In this document: positions 48,380 to 57,346 of the stretch, piece after piece
Position numbering within the stretch: the stretch's first letter is position 1
Layout of the letters: each line of letters starts with the position of its first letter
Assembly: GCF_902859895.1 (NCBI RefSeq)
Contig: NZ_CADIKM010000006.1
Coordinates: forward strand, 210,908 to 274,907
Reading direction: 5' to 3'
Length of the DNA: 64,000 nucleotides
Origin: Pararobbsia alpina
GTDB taxonomy: Bacteria; Pseudomonadota; Gammaproteobacteria; Burkholderiales; Burkholderiaceae
Notes under the pieces: generated by a model
What the model was told of the DNA's origin: nothing
What the model saw: the letters and a program-made list of their open reading frames with translations, nothing else
The model's database searches: none
Program-made: the position numbers and the translations under genes

Positions 48380-48883
48380 GTGGCGATCGAAGGACAGACT
48401 TTTGCGCCGGTTTTGCACCGGCGACTGAAGCAGGTGCGGATTCGGGCATGGGCATGGCTGGCACTCGTGTTCGCCTTGCCGTGCGGCATCGCGCAGGCGG
48501 GCGACTGTTTCATGCAGGCGGCGGTCTACCAGGGCGTGAATCCATCGATCCTCCGCGCGATCGCGTGGTACGAGTCGAAGGGCGATCCGAGCGTCGTCAA
48601 CCGGAATGCAAACGGCTCGGTGGACGTCGGTCAGTTGCAGATCAATTCGATCCATTTCGGCGATCTCGCCCGCGCCGGCGTACCGCAACGCGCGCTGACC
48701 GACCCGTGCGTGAACGTCTTCGTCGCTTCATGGCTGCTCAAGCAGAAGATGGTCAAGTATGGCAACACGTGGCGCGCGATCGGCGCGTATCACTCGGAAT
48801 CGCCGAAATTGCGCGATGCGTATGCGCACAGCATTCAGCAGATTCTCGTCCAATGGGGCGAGTTGCAGGTTTCGGCTCAGTAA
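48380..48883 (+). CDS. Specialised lytic transglycosylase (IagB/IpgF/PilT-like)
   Basis: 167 residues, GTG start with GGGAG about 9 bp upstream. An N-terminal hydrophobic segment (about 22-40, WAWLALVFALPCGIAQAG) is a signal peptide. The SLT domain carries AIAWYESKGDPSVVN with the catalytic Glu and GSVDVGQLQINS, then WLLKQKMVKYGNTWRAIGAYHS. It cleaves peptidoglycan glycan strands to let an envelope machine pass. Such small SLT enzymes are usually encoded within type III, type IV or thin-pilus loci; here no other machine gene follows. Confidence 0.87.
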   Translation: MAIEGQTFAPVLHRRLKQVRIRAWAWLALVFALPCGIAQAGDCFMQAAVYQGVNPSILRAIAWYESKGDPSVVNRNANGSVDVGQLQINSIHFGDLARAGVPQRALTDPCVNVFVASWLLKQKMVKYGNTWRAIGAYHSESPKLRDAYAHSIQQILVQWGELQVSAQ

Positions 48884-49233
48884 CAATAAAAGACGGACCA
48901 GCCGTTACGGGGCGTAATGAGTATGCAAGGCAGTAACGGATAGTCGTGTTTGTTTCCGTGTTTTATGGTGGGAAACTGCGTTCGGGGGATCGCAGTTTCA
49001 AGTTGCTGTTGAAGGCGGTTGTGGTGGTGCTTTGAGGTCAGTAGTCGATGTTCAAGGGTAGTGGTTTGGGAGTGAAGTTCGACGTTTCGGGGGAAATAGT
49101 CGTTCAGGGAAGCAGCGGAAGTACGTTGCGGAAGGTACGTTGCGGAAGTTGCAGGTGTTTTGGGTTGTAGAAGCACAATAGTAGAAGTACAGGTAGTAGA
49201 AACACACGGGGTAGTGCCGTAGTGGGAACGAAG
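48884..49233. other. Strand-skewed, structured non-coding segment
   Basis: About 350 bp past the transglycosylase with unusual composition: over 48961-49200 I count by hand about 92 G and 27 C on the plus strand, at about 50% GC against about 63% for the neighbourhood. Contains a 9-bp hairpin (GAAACTGCG / CGCAGTTTC, 48972-48999), a CGTTACGGGGCGTAAT stem near 48902, and the repeats at 49121-49207. A minus-strand frame covers it but is Thr/Pro/His-rich and looks like the reverse side of the skew. It may be an untranslated RNA or decayed foreign DNA. Confidence 0.5.
49121..49207. repeat. Short tandem repeats, 14-15 bp period
   Basis: GTACGTTGCGGAAG is repeated exactly at 49121-49134 and 49135-49148. 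GTAGAAG/ACACA-type units then recur at 49167, 49181 and 49196, again about 14-15 bp apart but imperfect. Confidence 0.8.
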
Positions 49234-49263
49234 GGTCTCGGGGGGCGGCGCCCCCCTGGGACC
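49234..49263 (+). terminator. Strong G6C/GC6 hairpin, possible transcript end
   Basis: Stem GGTCTC + GGGGGGC pairs with GCCCCCC + GGGACC, one bulged T, loop GGC; only TTT follows. It may end transcription from the lipoprotein operon or from an RNA in the skewed segment. Confidence 0.5.
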
Positions 49264-49450
49264 TTTCCAAACCCCTCGGCGCCCTCGCCCATCGATGAAA
49301 AACCTATCACTCAGCGTGGCCACCACGCGCACTTGCGCCCGAATCTCCACAGTTCGATCACTGTAAGCGGCGCAATATCAATTCGCAAAAAACGAGGCCG
49401 GCGGCGAAGTATGGAAGCCCATTGAGGCAACCCGTGCATGCGCGTAAAAT

Positions 49451-49535
49451 ACTCGCTCCACGAGTCTCGGAAGCCGATGCAAACCCGGCGCGGTCGGGCC
49501 ACTGTGATCGGCAGTTGAAAGCCAGACCCGATGGT
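49451..49535 (+). promoter_or_regulatory. Cobalamin riboswitch upstream of cutC
   Basis: Conserved cobalamin aptamer pieces in order: hairpin ACTCG-CTCCA-CGAGT, GGAAGCCGATGCAAACCCGG, CGCGGTCGGGCCACTGTGAT, then GAAAGCCAGACCCGATG. This is the short form of the B12 element. A palindrome GAGAGATCTCTC at 49567-49578 overlaps the cutC ribosome-binding site, so control is probably by hiding the site when the ligand binds; no terminator follows. Confidence 0.8.
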
Positions 49536-49579
49536 TTCAGCGCCTCTCGCGGCGCATGCACCCCCTGGAGAGATCTCTC

Positions 49580-50317
49580 ATGAGCCAAACCGGGTCTCGA
49601 GCAAGCGTGACCACGCTCGAGGTTTGCGTCGATTCGGCAGCCGGCCTGCTTGTCGCGGGCGCGGCGCCGATCGCGCGCATCGAACTCTGCGGGCCGCTCG
49701 CGGTCGGCGGGACCACACCGTCCCTCGGTCTCATGCGGGCAGCCTCACGCGTGCCCGTGCCGGTCTACGCGATGATCCGGCCGCGCGACGGCGACTTCGT
49801 TTTCGACGAAGAAGACGAAGCCATCATGATCGCGGACATCCATGCGGCCAAGGCGGCCGGTCTCGCGGGTGTCGTGCTCGGAGCGAGCCGACCCGATGGG
49901 ACCCTCGACGCGGCGCTCCTCGCTCGCCTGAGCGCCGAATGCGAAGGACTGGGACGTACGCTGCACCGCGCTTTCGATCTTGCCCCCGATCCGCTCGAAG
50001 CCATCGAGACCGCCATCGAACTGGGCTTCGAACGCGTGCTCACGTCAGGGCGCGCGCTCAACGCGAGCGAGGGCGCATTCGTTCTTGCCACACTCCAGCG
50101 GCACGCCGCGGGGCGCATCTCCGTCATGGCTGGCGCGGGCATCACACCCGGCAACGTCGGCGCGCTCGTTCATGCGACGGGCGTGGGCGAAGTCCACGCC
50201 TCGTGCCGTTCGCCGGCCGAAGGCGGCAGCCCCGATGTACGCCGCTTCGGCTTCGAGACCTCCCGGCTGCGCACAGACCGTGCCGTGATCGACGCCATGC
50301 TGAACGTGCTCGGCTAG
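49580..50317 (+). CDS. cutC: CutC family protein (copper homeostasis CutC)
   Basis: 245-residue TIM-barrel protein. Family markers LEVCVDSAAG, IELCGPLAVGGTTPSLG, YAMIRPRDGDF, LTSGRALNASEG, IMAGAGITPGNV-like segment and EVHASCR. Although named for copper tolerance, the biochemical function of bacterial CutC is uncertain. The ATG at 49580 (8 codons into the frame) is chosen for its GGAG. An upstream cobalamin riboswitch implies expression responds to B12, an unusual link. The aldo/keto reductase gene follows after 91 bp. Confidence 0.85.
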   Translation: MSQTGSRASVTTLEVCVDSAAGLLVAGAAPIARIELCGPLAVGGTTPSLGLMRAASRVPVPVYAMIRPRDGDFVFDEEDEAIMIADIHAAKAAGLAGVVLGASRPDGTLDAALLARLSAECEGLGRTLHRAFDLAPDPLEAIETAIELGFERVLTSGRALNASEGAFVLATLQRHAAGRISVMAGAGITPGNVGALVHATGVGEVHASCRSPAEGGSPDVRRFGFETSRLRTDRAVIDAMLNVLG

Positions 50318-50408
50318 TCGAAGCGACACCCAACGCGGCGCGCGAATTGACGCTATCCTTTTCAATTCGCGTGTACGGCATCACGCCCCACCCTCACAGG
50401 AACCAAGA

Positions 50409-51407
50409 ATGCAATACCGGAAATTCGGCGGCACCGGCCTGACAGTCTCCCGTCTGTGCCTCGGCACAATGACCTTCGGCCTGCAAACGCAAGAAGACGT
50501 TTCGCATGCCATTCTCGACAAGGCGAGCGACGCGGGCGTGAACTTCATCGACACCGCGGACGTGTATCCGCTCGGCGGCGACGAAAGCGCGGCCGGCCGC
50601 ACGGAGGAGATCGTCGGCCGCTGGCTCAAGGGACGACGCGATCGCTTCATCCTCGCCACCAAGGCTTGTGGCAAGGTTGGCCCTTCGGAGTGGGACCAGG
50701 GTGCTTCGCGCAAACACCTGCTCGATGCGATCGACGCGTCGCTGCGCCGGCTCGGCACCGACTATGTGGATCTTTATCAGTTGCACTCCGACGACCCGCA
50801 TACCCCGCTCGACGAAACGCTCCGTGCGCTCGACACGATCGTGCAATCGGGCAAGGCGCGCTATATTGGTGTATCGAATTTCCTCGCCTACCGGCTCGCA
50901 CGTGCGCTCGGCCGCGCCGATGTGCTGGGCCTCGCGCGCTTCGTGTGCGTCCAGCCGCGCTACAACCTGCTGTTCCGTCAGATCGAACGTGAGCTGCTGC
51001 CGCTCGTCAGCGAAGAACAGCTCGCCGTCATCCCTTACAACCCGCTCGCGGGCGGCCTGCTGACCGGCAAGCATCGCCACGACGCCGCACCGTCCGAAGG
51101 ACGTTTTACCACGGCCACCGTCGGCAACGCCGGCGCGATGTATCAGCAACGCTACTGGCACGAGCGTGAGTTCGCGACCATCGACAAGCTGCGCGAACTC
51201 GCCCAGTCGAGCGGCGAATCGTTGACCAAGCTCAGCGTCGCGTGGGTGCTCGCCAATCCGGTCGTGACGTCGGCGATCATCGGCGCGAGCCGTCCCGACC
51301 AGTTGACCGATACCCTCGCGGCTGTCGATCTCACGCTCGATGATGGACTCAAGGCGCAGCTCGACGACACGACGATCGAGTATCGCTGGGGCGACGCGGC
51401 ACGATAG
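50409..51407 (+). CDS. Aldo/keto reductase
   Basis: 332 residues, NADPH-dependent TIM-barrel oxidoreductase. Catalytic tetrad visible as Asp48, Tyr53 (FIDTADVY), Lys85 (ATKACGK) and His126 (YQLHSDD); cofactor region IIGASRPDQL. Substrate not deducible. Lies between cutC and a uronate dehydrogenase-like gene on the same strand, so it may be part of a sugar or aldehyde pathway. Confidence 0.88.
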   Translation: MQYRKFGGTGLTVSRLCLGTMTFGLQTQEDVSHAILDKASDAGVNFIDTADVYPLGGDESAAGRTEEIVGRWLKGRRDRFILATKACGKVGPSEWDQGASRKHLLDAIDASLRRLGTDYVDLYQLHSDDPHTPLDETLRALDTIVQSGKARYIGVSNFLAYRLARALGRADVLGLARFVCVQPRYNLLFRQIERELLPLVSEEQLAVIPYNPLAGGLLTGKHRHDAAPSEGRFTTATVGNAGAMYQQRYWHEREFATIDKLRELAQSSGESLTKLSVAWVLANPVVTSAIIGASRPDQLTDTLAAVDLTLDDGLKAQLDDTTIEYRWGDAAR

Positions 51408-51557
51408 GAAGGGGTGGCCCGGTCTGCAAAGCGGACCGGTGAGTTGGCCTGCGAGATGGAACTGCAGCCAGCGAATCGAGTCTTCGAATCAGACTTGAGC
51501 AGAACCGGGCTAGCAGGCCCCGAAAATGCACAATCAACGTTGGGAAATCCACCACCC

Positions 51558-52379
51558 ATGAAGAAGATTGCATTGAGCGGCGCCGCCGGCCAGCTCGGTA
51601 CCGTGCTGCGCGCGGCGCTGATCAAACGAGGCACGGTACTGCGTTCAGCGGGCGCACCCGATCCGCGCGAGCCGCTCACGCCGCTCGCCGCCGACGAAGA
51701 AGTGATGCACGGCGACCTCGGCGATCCGGCCGTGGTCGACCGCCTGCTCGAAGGCGTCGACGTGCTGATCCATCTTGCGGGCACGAGCGTCGAACGCCCT
51801 TTGCCGGAAATCATCGACAATAATCTGCGTGCGCTCGTCGAAGTCTACGAAGGGGCTCGCCGGCACAAAGTCCGCCGCATCGTATTCGCCAGTTCGAACC
51901 ATGCGATCGGCATGTACCCCGTGGAAGAGAAGCTTGCGCTCGACTGCGAACTGCGGCCCGACAGCTTCTATGGACTCAGCAAGGCGTGGGGCGAGGCACT
52001 CGCGCGCATGTATTGGGACAAGCACGGTATCGAAAGCATCTGCGTGCGTATCGGCAGCTGTATCGACAAACCGACCGAGTTCCGCCACCTGAGCACGTGG
52101 TTCGGGCACGAAGACCTGTTCCACCTGGTCGACCGTTGCATTGATGCGCCCGATGTCGGCTTCCTCGTCGTCTGGGGTGTCTCGAACAACACCCGCAACT
52201 ATTGGGATACTGCGGGTGCCGAACGGCTCGGCTTCGCGCCTCGCCAGAATGCCGAGGACTATGCAGCCGAAATCCTCGCGCTGCCGAACCCGATCGATGC
52301 GATCGGACAGCGTTATCAGGGCGGCACTTTCGCGAGCCACGACTTCACGCCGGAACAGGATCGCAGGCAGCCCCGTTGA
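51558..52379 (+). CDS. udh: NAD-dependent uronate dehydrogenase-like SDR epimerase/dehydratase
   Basis: 273 residues. N-terminal Rossmann GAAGQLGTVL (about 8-17); active-site Tyr138-x3-Lys142 in SFYGLSK with the S-rich FASSNHAIG upstream. Length and the SSNHA.G pattern match uronate dehydrogenase, which oxidises glucuronate or galacturonate to the lactone. The ATG at 51558 fits the family; the frame is open 48 codons further upstream. A converging 2-keto-3-deoxygluconate kinase-like gene supports sugar-acid use. Gene symbol is tentative. Confidence 0.7.
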   Translation: MKKIALSGAAGQLGTVLRAALIKRGTVLRSAGAPDPREPLTPLAADEEVMHGDLGDPAVVDRLLEGVDVLIHLAGTSVERPLPEIIDNNLRALVEVYEGARRHKVRRIVFASSNHAIGMYPVEEKLALDCELRPDSFYGLSKAWGEALARMYWDKHGIESICVRIGSCIDKPTEFRHLSTWFGHEDLFHLVDRCIDAPDVGFLVVWGVSNNTRNYWDTAGAERLGFAPRQNAEDYAAEILALPNPIDAIGQRYQGGTFASHDFTPEQDRRQPR

Positions 52380-52422
52380 GCCTGGTGCAACCGTAACCGC
52401 GACGACAGTCGCTGCGACGATT

Positions 52423-53385
52423 TCACAGCACGACGCCTTCCAGCTCCGCGCGGGTCGGAAGGCCTTCGCAGTCACCCATGAACTGGACCACGCGCGCGCC
52501 GATCAGTGTGCCGCGCTCGACCGCATGGGCGAGCGTCAGGCCGTCGAGCAAGCCGCTGATCACGCCGACCGCGAAGCCGTCGCCAGCGCCGACCGTGTCG
52601 ACGACCCGGCTCGCGGGCACCGGCACGCCCGCGACCCGTCCGCTTTCCGTGCCGTTCGTGAAATAGGCACCCGCGGGTCCGAGCTTGATGACGACCGCCG
52701 AGGCGCCGAGATCGAGATAGAACCGCGCGATGTCCGCGGGCTCGGTGTAGCCCGTCAGCAGGCGCCCTTCCCCGAGGCCCGGCATCACGAGATCGCCGAG
52801 GGCCGCAAGCGCGTGGGTACCGTCGATCATCGCCTGCGTCGAGGACCAGAGACGCGGGCGCAGGTTCGGGTCGAACGACACTGTCTTGCCGGCCGCCCTC
52901 GCTTCACGCGCGAGATGAACGGTAAGCTCGCGCGCGCTGTCCGAGAGCGCTGCGCTAATCCCGGTCAGATGGACATGCCGCCCCTGCAGGCAATAATCGG
53001 CCGCATAGTCGGCCAGGCTGAGCCGGCTCGCCGCCGACCCGCGCCGGAAATATTCGACATGAGGATCGCTGCCGTCGTCGCTGCGCGTCTTGAACATCAG
53101 GCCCGTCGGATAGACCTCGTCGAGCGCGACGTGGGAGCGGTCGATCCCCTCGTGGTCGAGCGCCGCGAGCAAGAACCGGCCGATCGAATCATTGCCGACA
53201 CGACTCAGATAGCCGACGCCGAAGCCCAGCCGCGCCAGACCGATGGCGACGTTCAGCTCGGCACCCGCGGTGATTTTCTGAAATTGCCCGCAGTGTTCGA
53301 GCGGACCGGGCTGCAAGGCGGCAAACAGCGCCATCGCTTCGCCGCAGGTCACGACATCGAGCGAGGATGAGTGGGAACGAGGCAT
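52423..53385 (-). CDS. kdgK: PfkB family sugar kinase (2-keto-3-deoxygluconate kinase-like)
   Basis: 320-residue ribokinase-fold kinase. N-terminal VTCGEAMALF, substrate motif GAELNVAIGLARLG and C-terminal DTVGAGDGFAVG with the catalytic Asp. KdgK phosphorylates 2-keto-3-deoxygluconate from uronate/aldonate breakdown, feeding the Entner-Doudoroff pathway. Converges with the uronate dehydrogenase-like gene. Other sugars are possible for PfkB members. Confidence 0.78.
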   Translation of the reverse strand: MPRSHSSSLDVVTCGEAMALFAALQPGPLEHCGQFQKITAGAELNVAIGLARLGFGVGYLSRVGNDSIGRFLLAALDHEGIDRSHVALDEVYPTGLMFKTRSDDGSDPHVEYFRRGSAASRLSLADYAADYCLQGRHVHLTGISAALSDSARELTVHLAREARAAGKTVSFDPNLRPRLWSSTQAMIDGTHALAALGDLVMPGLGEGRLLTGYTEPADIARFYLDLGASAVVIKLGPAGAYFTNGTESGRVAGVPVPASRVVDTVGAGDGFAVGVISGLLDGLTLAHAVERGTLIGARVVQFMGDCEGLPTRAELEGVVL

Positions 53386-53487
53386 GGTGCAGGGTCGTAG
53401 GAACGCGAACGTTGGATGGACGGTAGCAAGGATACAGGCTTGGCCTCATGGGATGCACGACGCCCCAACTCGACGTTCGTTCGCGGA

Positions 53488-54393
53488 CTATTCGTTGAAT
53501 TCGCTGGCGATCAGTCCGCGCAGCCATCGATGTCCGGTGTCGTGATGGAAGCGCCGGTGCCAGAATGTATTGGTCTGTAGAAGCGGCAGCTTGAGAGGCG
53601 GCTTGACGAATGAAAGGCCGAACGAAGCAGCAATGCTGTCGGCCAGCTTGCGCGGCACGGTTGCGACTAGCTCGCCCTGCGCGACGATCAGCGGCACCGC
53701 GAGAAACCCCGGGACCTCGACGGGCGCCCTTGCGCGAATGCCGGCTTTCTCGAGCAATTGCGCGATGCGATCGTAAGGGCTCGTCGATTCCGCCACCCAT
53801 ACATGGCGTGCCGCGCGAAAGCGCTCCAGGGTCAGCGGGCTTCTCCCGAGCTCATGATCTATGCGGAACACCGTCACACATTCCTGACGGAACAGCCGCT
53901 GCTGGTAATAGCTGTCCGAGAAATCATTGTTCGCGCCGATCGCAAGATCGATCAGCCCGTCGGCCATCGCATTCGACAATGCCCTGTCACCGGATCTCAC
54001 GACGCTGATGCGAACCTGTGGCGCGAGTTCCGCACAGCGTGCCGTGAGCCGGGGCATGAAGTAGACCTCGGCAACATCCGTCATCGCGATCGTGAAGCGC
54101 CGCAGGCTGGTCGCGGGATCGAACGCCTCGCGGTGGTGATTGAACGTATCCTGCAATTGCGACAACGCACTCGAGACGGGGCCGGAGAGTTCCTCGGCGA
54201 GCGGAGTCGGCAGCATCCCCCCCGGCGTGCGCACGAACAATGCGTCGTCGAATGTCGTGCGCAGACGCGCGAGCGCATTGCTGACTGCCGGCTGTGACAA
54301 GCCAAGATTTTGCGCCGCGGCGGAGATCCCGCGCGTGTGCAGCACCTCGAGAAAAACCACCAGCAAATTGAGGTCGAGTTCTCGCAAGTTCAC
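53488..54393 (-). CDS. LysR-type regulator, likely of homogentisate genes
   Basis: 301 residues with a GTG start (AGG upstream). N-terminal HTH: MNLRELDLNLLVVFLEVLH... AAQNLGLSQPAVSNALARLR. The C-terminal periplasmic-binding-like effector domain contains RRFTIAMTDVAEVYF. Closest in pattern to NodD/LeuO-type LysR proteins. It is divergent from hmgA with about 150 bp between, so it most likely controls the hmgA-fahA operon and itself. Ligand unknown. Confidence 0.87.
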   Translation of the reverse strand: MNLRELDLNLLVVFLEVLHTRGISAAAQNLGLSQPAVSNALARLRTTFDDALFVRTPGGMLPTPLAEELSGPVSSALSQLQDTFNHHREAFDPATSLRRFTIAMTDVAEVYFMPRLTARCAELAPQVRISVVRSGDRALSNAMADGLIDLAIGANNDFSDSYYQQRLFRQECVTVFRIDHELGRSPLTLERFRAARHVWVAESTSPYDRIAQLLEKAGIRARAPVEVPGFLAVPLIVAQGELVATVPRKLADSIAASFGLSFVKPPLKLPLLQTNTFWHRRFHHDTGHRWLRGLIASEFNE

Positions 54394-54539
54394 GAAGCGT
54401 GCCTATTCATAATGTGAATGCTGATTATTTTACCACCTGCATTCTCAGTGACAGTCTTTGACCGGATAATCGTGCAACGTGCATGAAAAGCCGGGTCCCG
54501 CATCCGGGCGGCCCGGTCCCGAATCGAACGGAGACACAG

Positions 54540-55853
54540 ATGGACGCATCGTCAAGCTTGCGATACCAATCCGGTTTCGCCAATCACTTCGCGACAGAGG
54601 CATTGCCGGGTGCCCTGCCCGTCGGCCAGAATTCGCCGCAGCAATGCCCGTACGGCCTGTATGCCGAACAACTCACGGGCACTGCGTTCACCGCACCGCG
54701 CCATCAGAACCGCCGTTCCTGGCTCTATCGGATTCGTCCGGCTGCCGCACACCGTCCCTTCGAGGTCCGCGCGAACGAACGCGTGGTCAGCCGCTTCGAC
54801 ACGCTGCCGACACCCCCGAACCAGTTGCGCTGGGATCCCTTGCCACTGCCTGATGCCGATATGCCCCGCGATTTCGTCGACGGCCTCGTCACCATGGCAG
54901 GCAATGGCGGCCCGGATGCGCAGGTCGGGGTGGGGATCCATATGTATGCCGCCAACCGCTCGATGCAGGGCCGCTATTTCTATAATGCCGACGGCGAGAT
55001 GCTGATCGTCCCCGAACAGGGTCGTCTGCGTTTCGCTACCGAAATGGGCGTGCTCGAAGCCGAGCCGCAGCAGATCGTCGTGATTCCGCGTGGGGTGCGT
55101 TTTCGTGTCGAACTGCTCGACGGGACCGCGCGCGGGTACGTCTGCGAGAACTACGGGGCGCCTTTTCGCTTGCCGGATCTCGGCCCGATCGGCTCGAACT
55201 CGCTCGCGAATCCGCGCGACTTCAACACGCCGGTAGCGGCGTACGAGGATATCGAAGGCGACTTCACACTCGTCGCCAAATTCCTCGGCGGCTTCTGGGA
55301 AGCCGCGATCGGCCACTCGCCGCTCGACGTGGTCGCGTGGCACGGCAACTACGCACCCTATCAATACGATCTGCGTAACTTCAATACGATCGGCTCGATC
55401 AGCTTCGACCATCCGGACCCGTCGATCTTCCTCGTGCTGACCTCGCCGTCGGATACCCCGGGCGTAGGCAACGCCGACTTCGTGATCTTTCCGCCCCGCT
55501 GGCTCGCGGCCGAGCGCACGTTCAGGCCACCCTGGTTCCACCGCAATGTCGCCAACGAGTTCATGGGCCTCATCACGGGCGTCTATGATGCGAAGGCTGA
55601 AGGTTTCCAGCCCGGCGGCGCAAGCCTGCATAACTGCATGAGCGGCCATGGCCCCGATGCGGCAACTTTCGAGCGCGCGAGCCACGCCGATGTCAGCATG
55701 CCGCACAAGGTCGACTCGACCATGGCCTTCATGTTCGAGACACGGCTCGTCATCCGTCCGACTGCCTTCGCGCTCGAATCCGCCCAGCTTCAGGCCGACT
55801 ACTTCCGCTGCTGGCTCGACCTCAGGAAACACTTCAATCCGGAACAACCATGA
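54540..55853 (+). CDS. hmgA: Homogentisate 1,2-dioxygenase HmgA
   Basis: 437 residues. Family markers: [19 protein letters not shown] at the start, [15 protein letters not shown] (iron-binding His and Glu region) and [15 protein letters not shown] near the C-terminus. It opens the homogentisate ring to maleylacetoacetate in tyrosine/phenylalanine breakdown. The ATG at 54540 has GGAG at 7 bp; an upstream 19-codon extension is unlikely. Its TGA overlaps the fahA ATG (ATGA), so the pair is coupled. Confidence 0.95.
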   Translation: MDASSSLRYQSGFANHFATEALPGALPVGQNSPQQCPYGLYAEQLTGTAFTAPRHQNRRSWLYRIRPAAAHRPFEVRANERVVSRFDTLPTPPNQLRWDPLPLPDADMPRDFVDGLVTMAGNGGPDAQVGVGIHMYAANRSMQGRYFYNADGEMLIVPEQGRLRFATEMGVLEAEPQQIVVIPRGVRFRVELLDGTARGYVCENYGAPFRLPDLGPIGSNSLANPRDFNTPVAAYEDIEGDFTLVAKFLGGFWEAAIGHSPLDVVAWHGNYAPYQYDLRNFNTIGSISFDHPDPSIFLVLTSPSDTPGVGNADFVIFPPRWLAAERTFRPPWFHRNVANEFMGLITGVYDAKAEGFQPGGASLHNCMSGHGPDAATFERASHADVSMPHKVDSTMAFMFETRLVIRPTAFALESAQLQADYFRCWLDLRKHFNPEQP

Positions 55854-57187
55854 TCTATCGGCTTAACGAAACCCACGACAACAAGCTGCGCAGCTGGGTC
55901 GAATCCGCCAACGCGCCAGGTTGCGACTTTCCGGTCCAGAACCTGCCCTACGGCGTGTTTCGGCGCCGGGGCAGTATCGAGGAATTCCGCATCGGCGTCG
56001 CCATCGGCGCGCAGATTCTCGATCTTCGCAAGGCCTATGCGGCGGGTGCATTCGACGACACGGACGAACTCACGCTGTCAGCGATCGAGGCGGCCCGTGC
56101 ATCGACGCTCAATGAACTCATGGCACTCGGCCCCGATGCATGGCAGGCGCTGCGCCTTGCTGTGTCGCGCCTGCTGCGCGAGGCCTCGCCGGCCCAGGTC
56201 ACGCTGCGCCAGGCCTTGCTGCCCCAGGACGAGGCCGAATACAGCCTGCCGGCGAAGATCGGCGACTATACCGATTTCTACACATCGATCCATCATGCGA
56301 CCGCGGTCGGCAGCCTGTTCCGGCCCGACGCACCGCTGCTGCCGAACTACAAGTGGGTGCCGATCGGCTATCACGGGCGCGCCTCGTCGATCGGTATATC
56401 GGGGCAGCGCGTGCGGCGGCCGATGGGACAAATCAAGCCGACCGGAGAGGACAGCCCCTCGCTCGCGCCGAGCGCGCGGCTCGACTTCGAACTTGAGGTC
56501 GGCATCCTGCTCGGCGGCGGCAATTCGCTCGGCGAGCCCGTGCCGATCGACGAGGCCGAATCGAAGATTTTCGGCCTGTGCCTGCTCAACGACTGGTCGG
56601 CGCGCGATATCCAGGCGTGGGAATATCAGCCACTCGGCCCGTTTCTGTCGAAGAACTTCGCGACGACGATTTCGCCGTGGATCGTCACGCTCGACGCACT
56701 GACGCCGTTCCGGACCCCATGGAGCCGACCGGCGGGTGATCCTCTGCCGCTGCCCTATCTGGATTCGCCCGCGACGCGCAGCCTTGCGGGCCTCGATATC
56801 GATCTCGAAGTGCTGATCCAGACAGCGCGGATGCGCGAGCGGAATGAAGCGCCGCAGAGGCTGTCACGATCGAACTTCAAGCATTCGTACTGGAGTGTGT
56901 CGCAGTTGGTTACACATCACACGGTCAGCGGCTGCAATCTCCAGGCGGGTGACCTGCTCGGCTCCGGCACGCAATCCGGTCCGGCGCCCGCGGAGGCTGG
57001 CTCCCTGCTCGAGCTGTCGAACGGCGGACGCAAGCCGGTGGCATTGAACAATGGCGAGCAACGTTCTTTTCTCGAGGACGGCGACACCGTGGTCCTGCGC
57101 GCCTGGGCTGACAAGGCCGGCTTTGCGAGGATCGGCTTCGGCGAGGCAAGCGGGACAATCGTCGAGGCAGTCAATGTAAAGCCGTGA
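55850..57187 (+). CDS. fahA: Fumarylacetoacetase FahA
   Basis: 445 residues. Typical segments [35 protein letters not shown] and [19 protein letters not shown]; metal-binding Asp/Glu lie in DYTDFY and ELEVG. It splits fumarylacetoacetate to fumarate and acetoacetate, the last step of the homogentisate route. Start overlaps the hmgA stop by 4 bp. maiA lies just past on the opposite strand. Confidence 0.94.
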   Translation: MIYRLNETHDNKLRSWVESANAPGCDFPVQNLPYGVFRRRGSIEEFRIGVAIGAQILDLRKAYAAGAFDDTDELTLSAIEAARASTLNELMALGPDAWQALRLAVSRLLREASPAQVTLRQALLPQDEAEYSLPAKIGDYTDFYTSIHHATAVGSLFRPDAPLLPNYKWVPIGYHGRASSIGISGQRVRRPMGQIKPTGEDSPSLAPSARLDFELEVGILLGGGNSLGEPVPIDEAESKIFGLCLLNDWSARDIQAWEYQPLGPFLSKNFATTISPWIVTLDALTPFRTPWSRPAGDPLPLPYLDSPATRSLAGLDIDLEVLIQTARMRERNEAPQRLSRSNFKHSYWSVSQLVTHHTVSGCNLQAGDLLGSGTQSGPAPAEAGSLLELSNGGRKPVALNNGEQRSFLEDGDTVVLRAWADKAGFARIGFGEASGTIVEAVNVKP

Positions 57188-57280
57188 GAGGCCCCCGACG
57201 CTGACGATACGAGGTCAGGGGTGGCGGTTAGTGTCCGTTCGTAGCGTATCAGCTGCGGCACAACGGACTCAGCTGTACTT

Positions 57281-57308
57281 CGGAGCTGCGACGTAGGTCG
57301 CAGCTCCG
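57281..57308. terminator. Bidirectional hairpin between convergent fahA and maiA
   Basis: Perfect 12-bp stem CGGAGCTGCGAC / GTCGCAGCTCCG, loop GTAG. No T-run on either side, so termination efficiency is uncertain; placement between converging genes suggests a shared end. Confidence 0.5.
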
Positions 57309-57346
57309 CTCGGCGATCAGGCGCCGTATTTCAGCCTCCGCTCATC

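Noticed and set aside
48877..49350. A 157-codon minus-strand frame in the skewed segment
   Set aside because: Thr/Pro/His-rich composition simply mirrors the strand skew, no ribosome-binding site is evident, and it starts beyond the G6C hairpin; kept only as a possibility to test.
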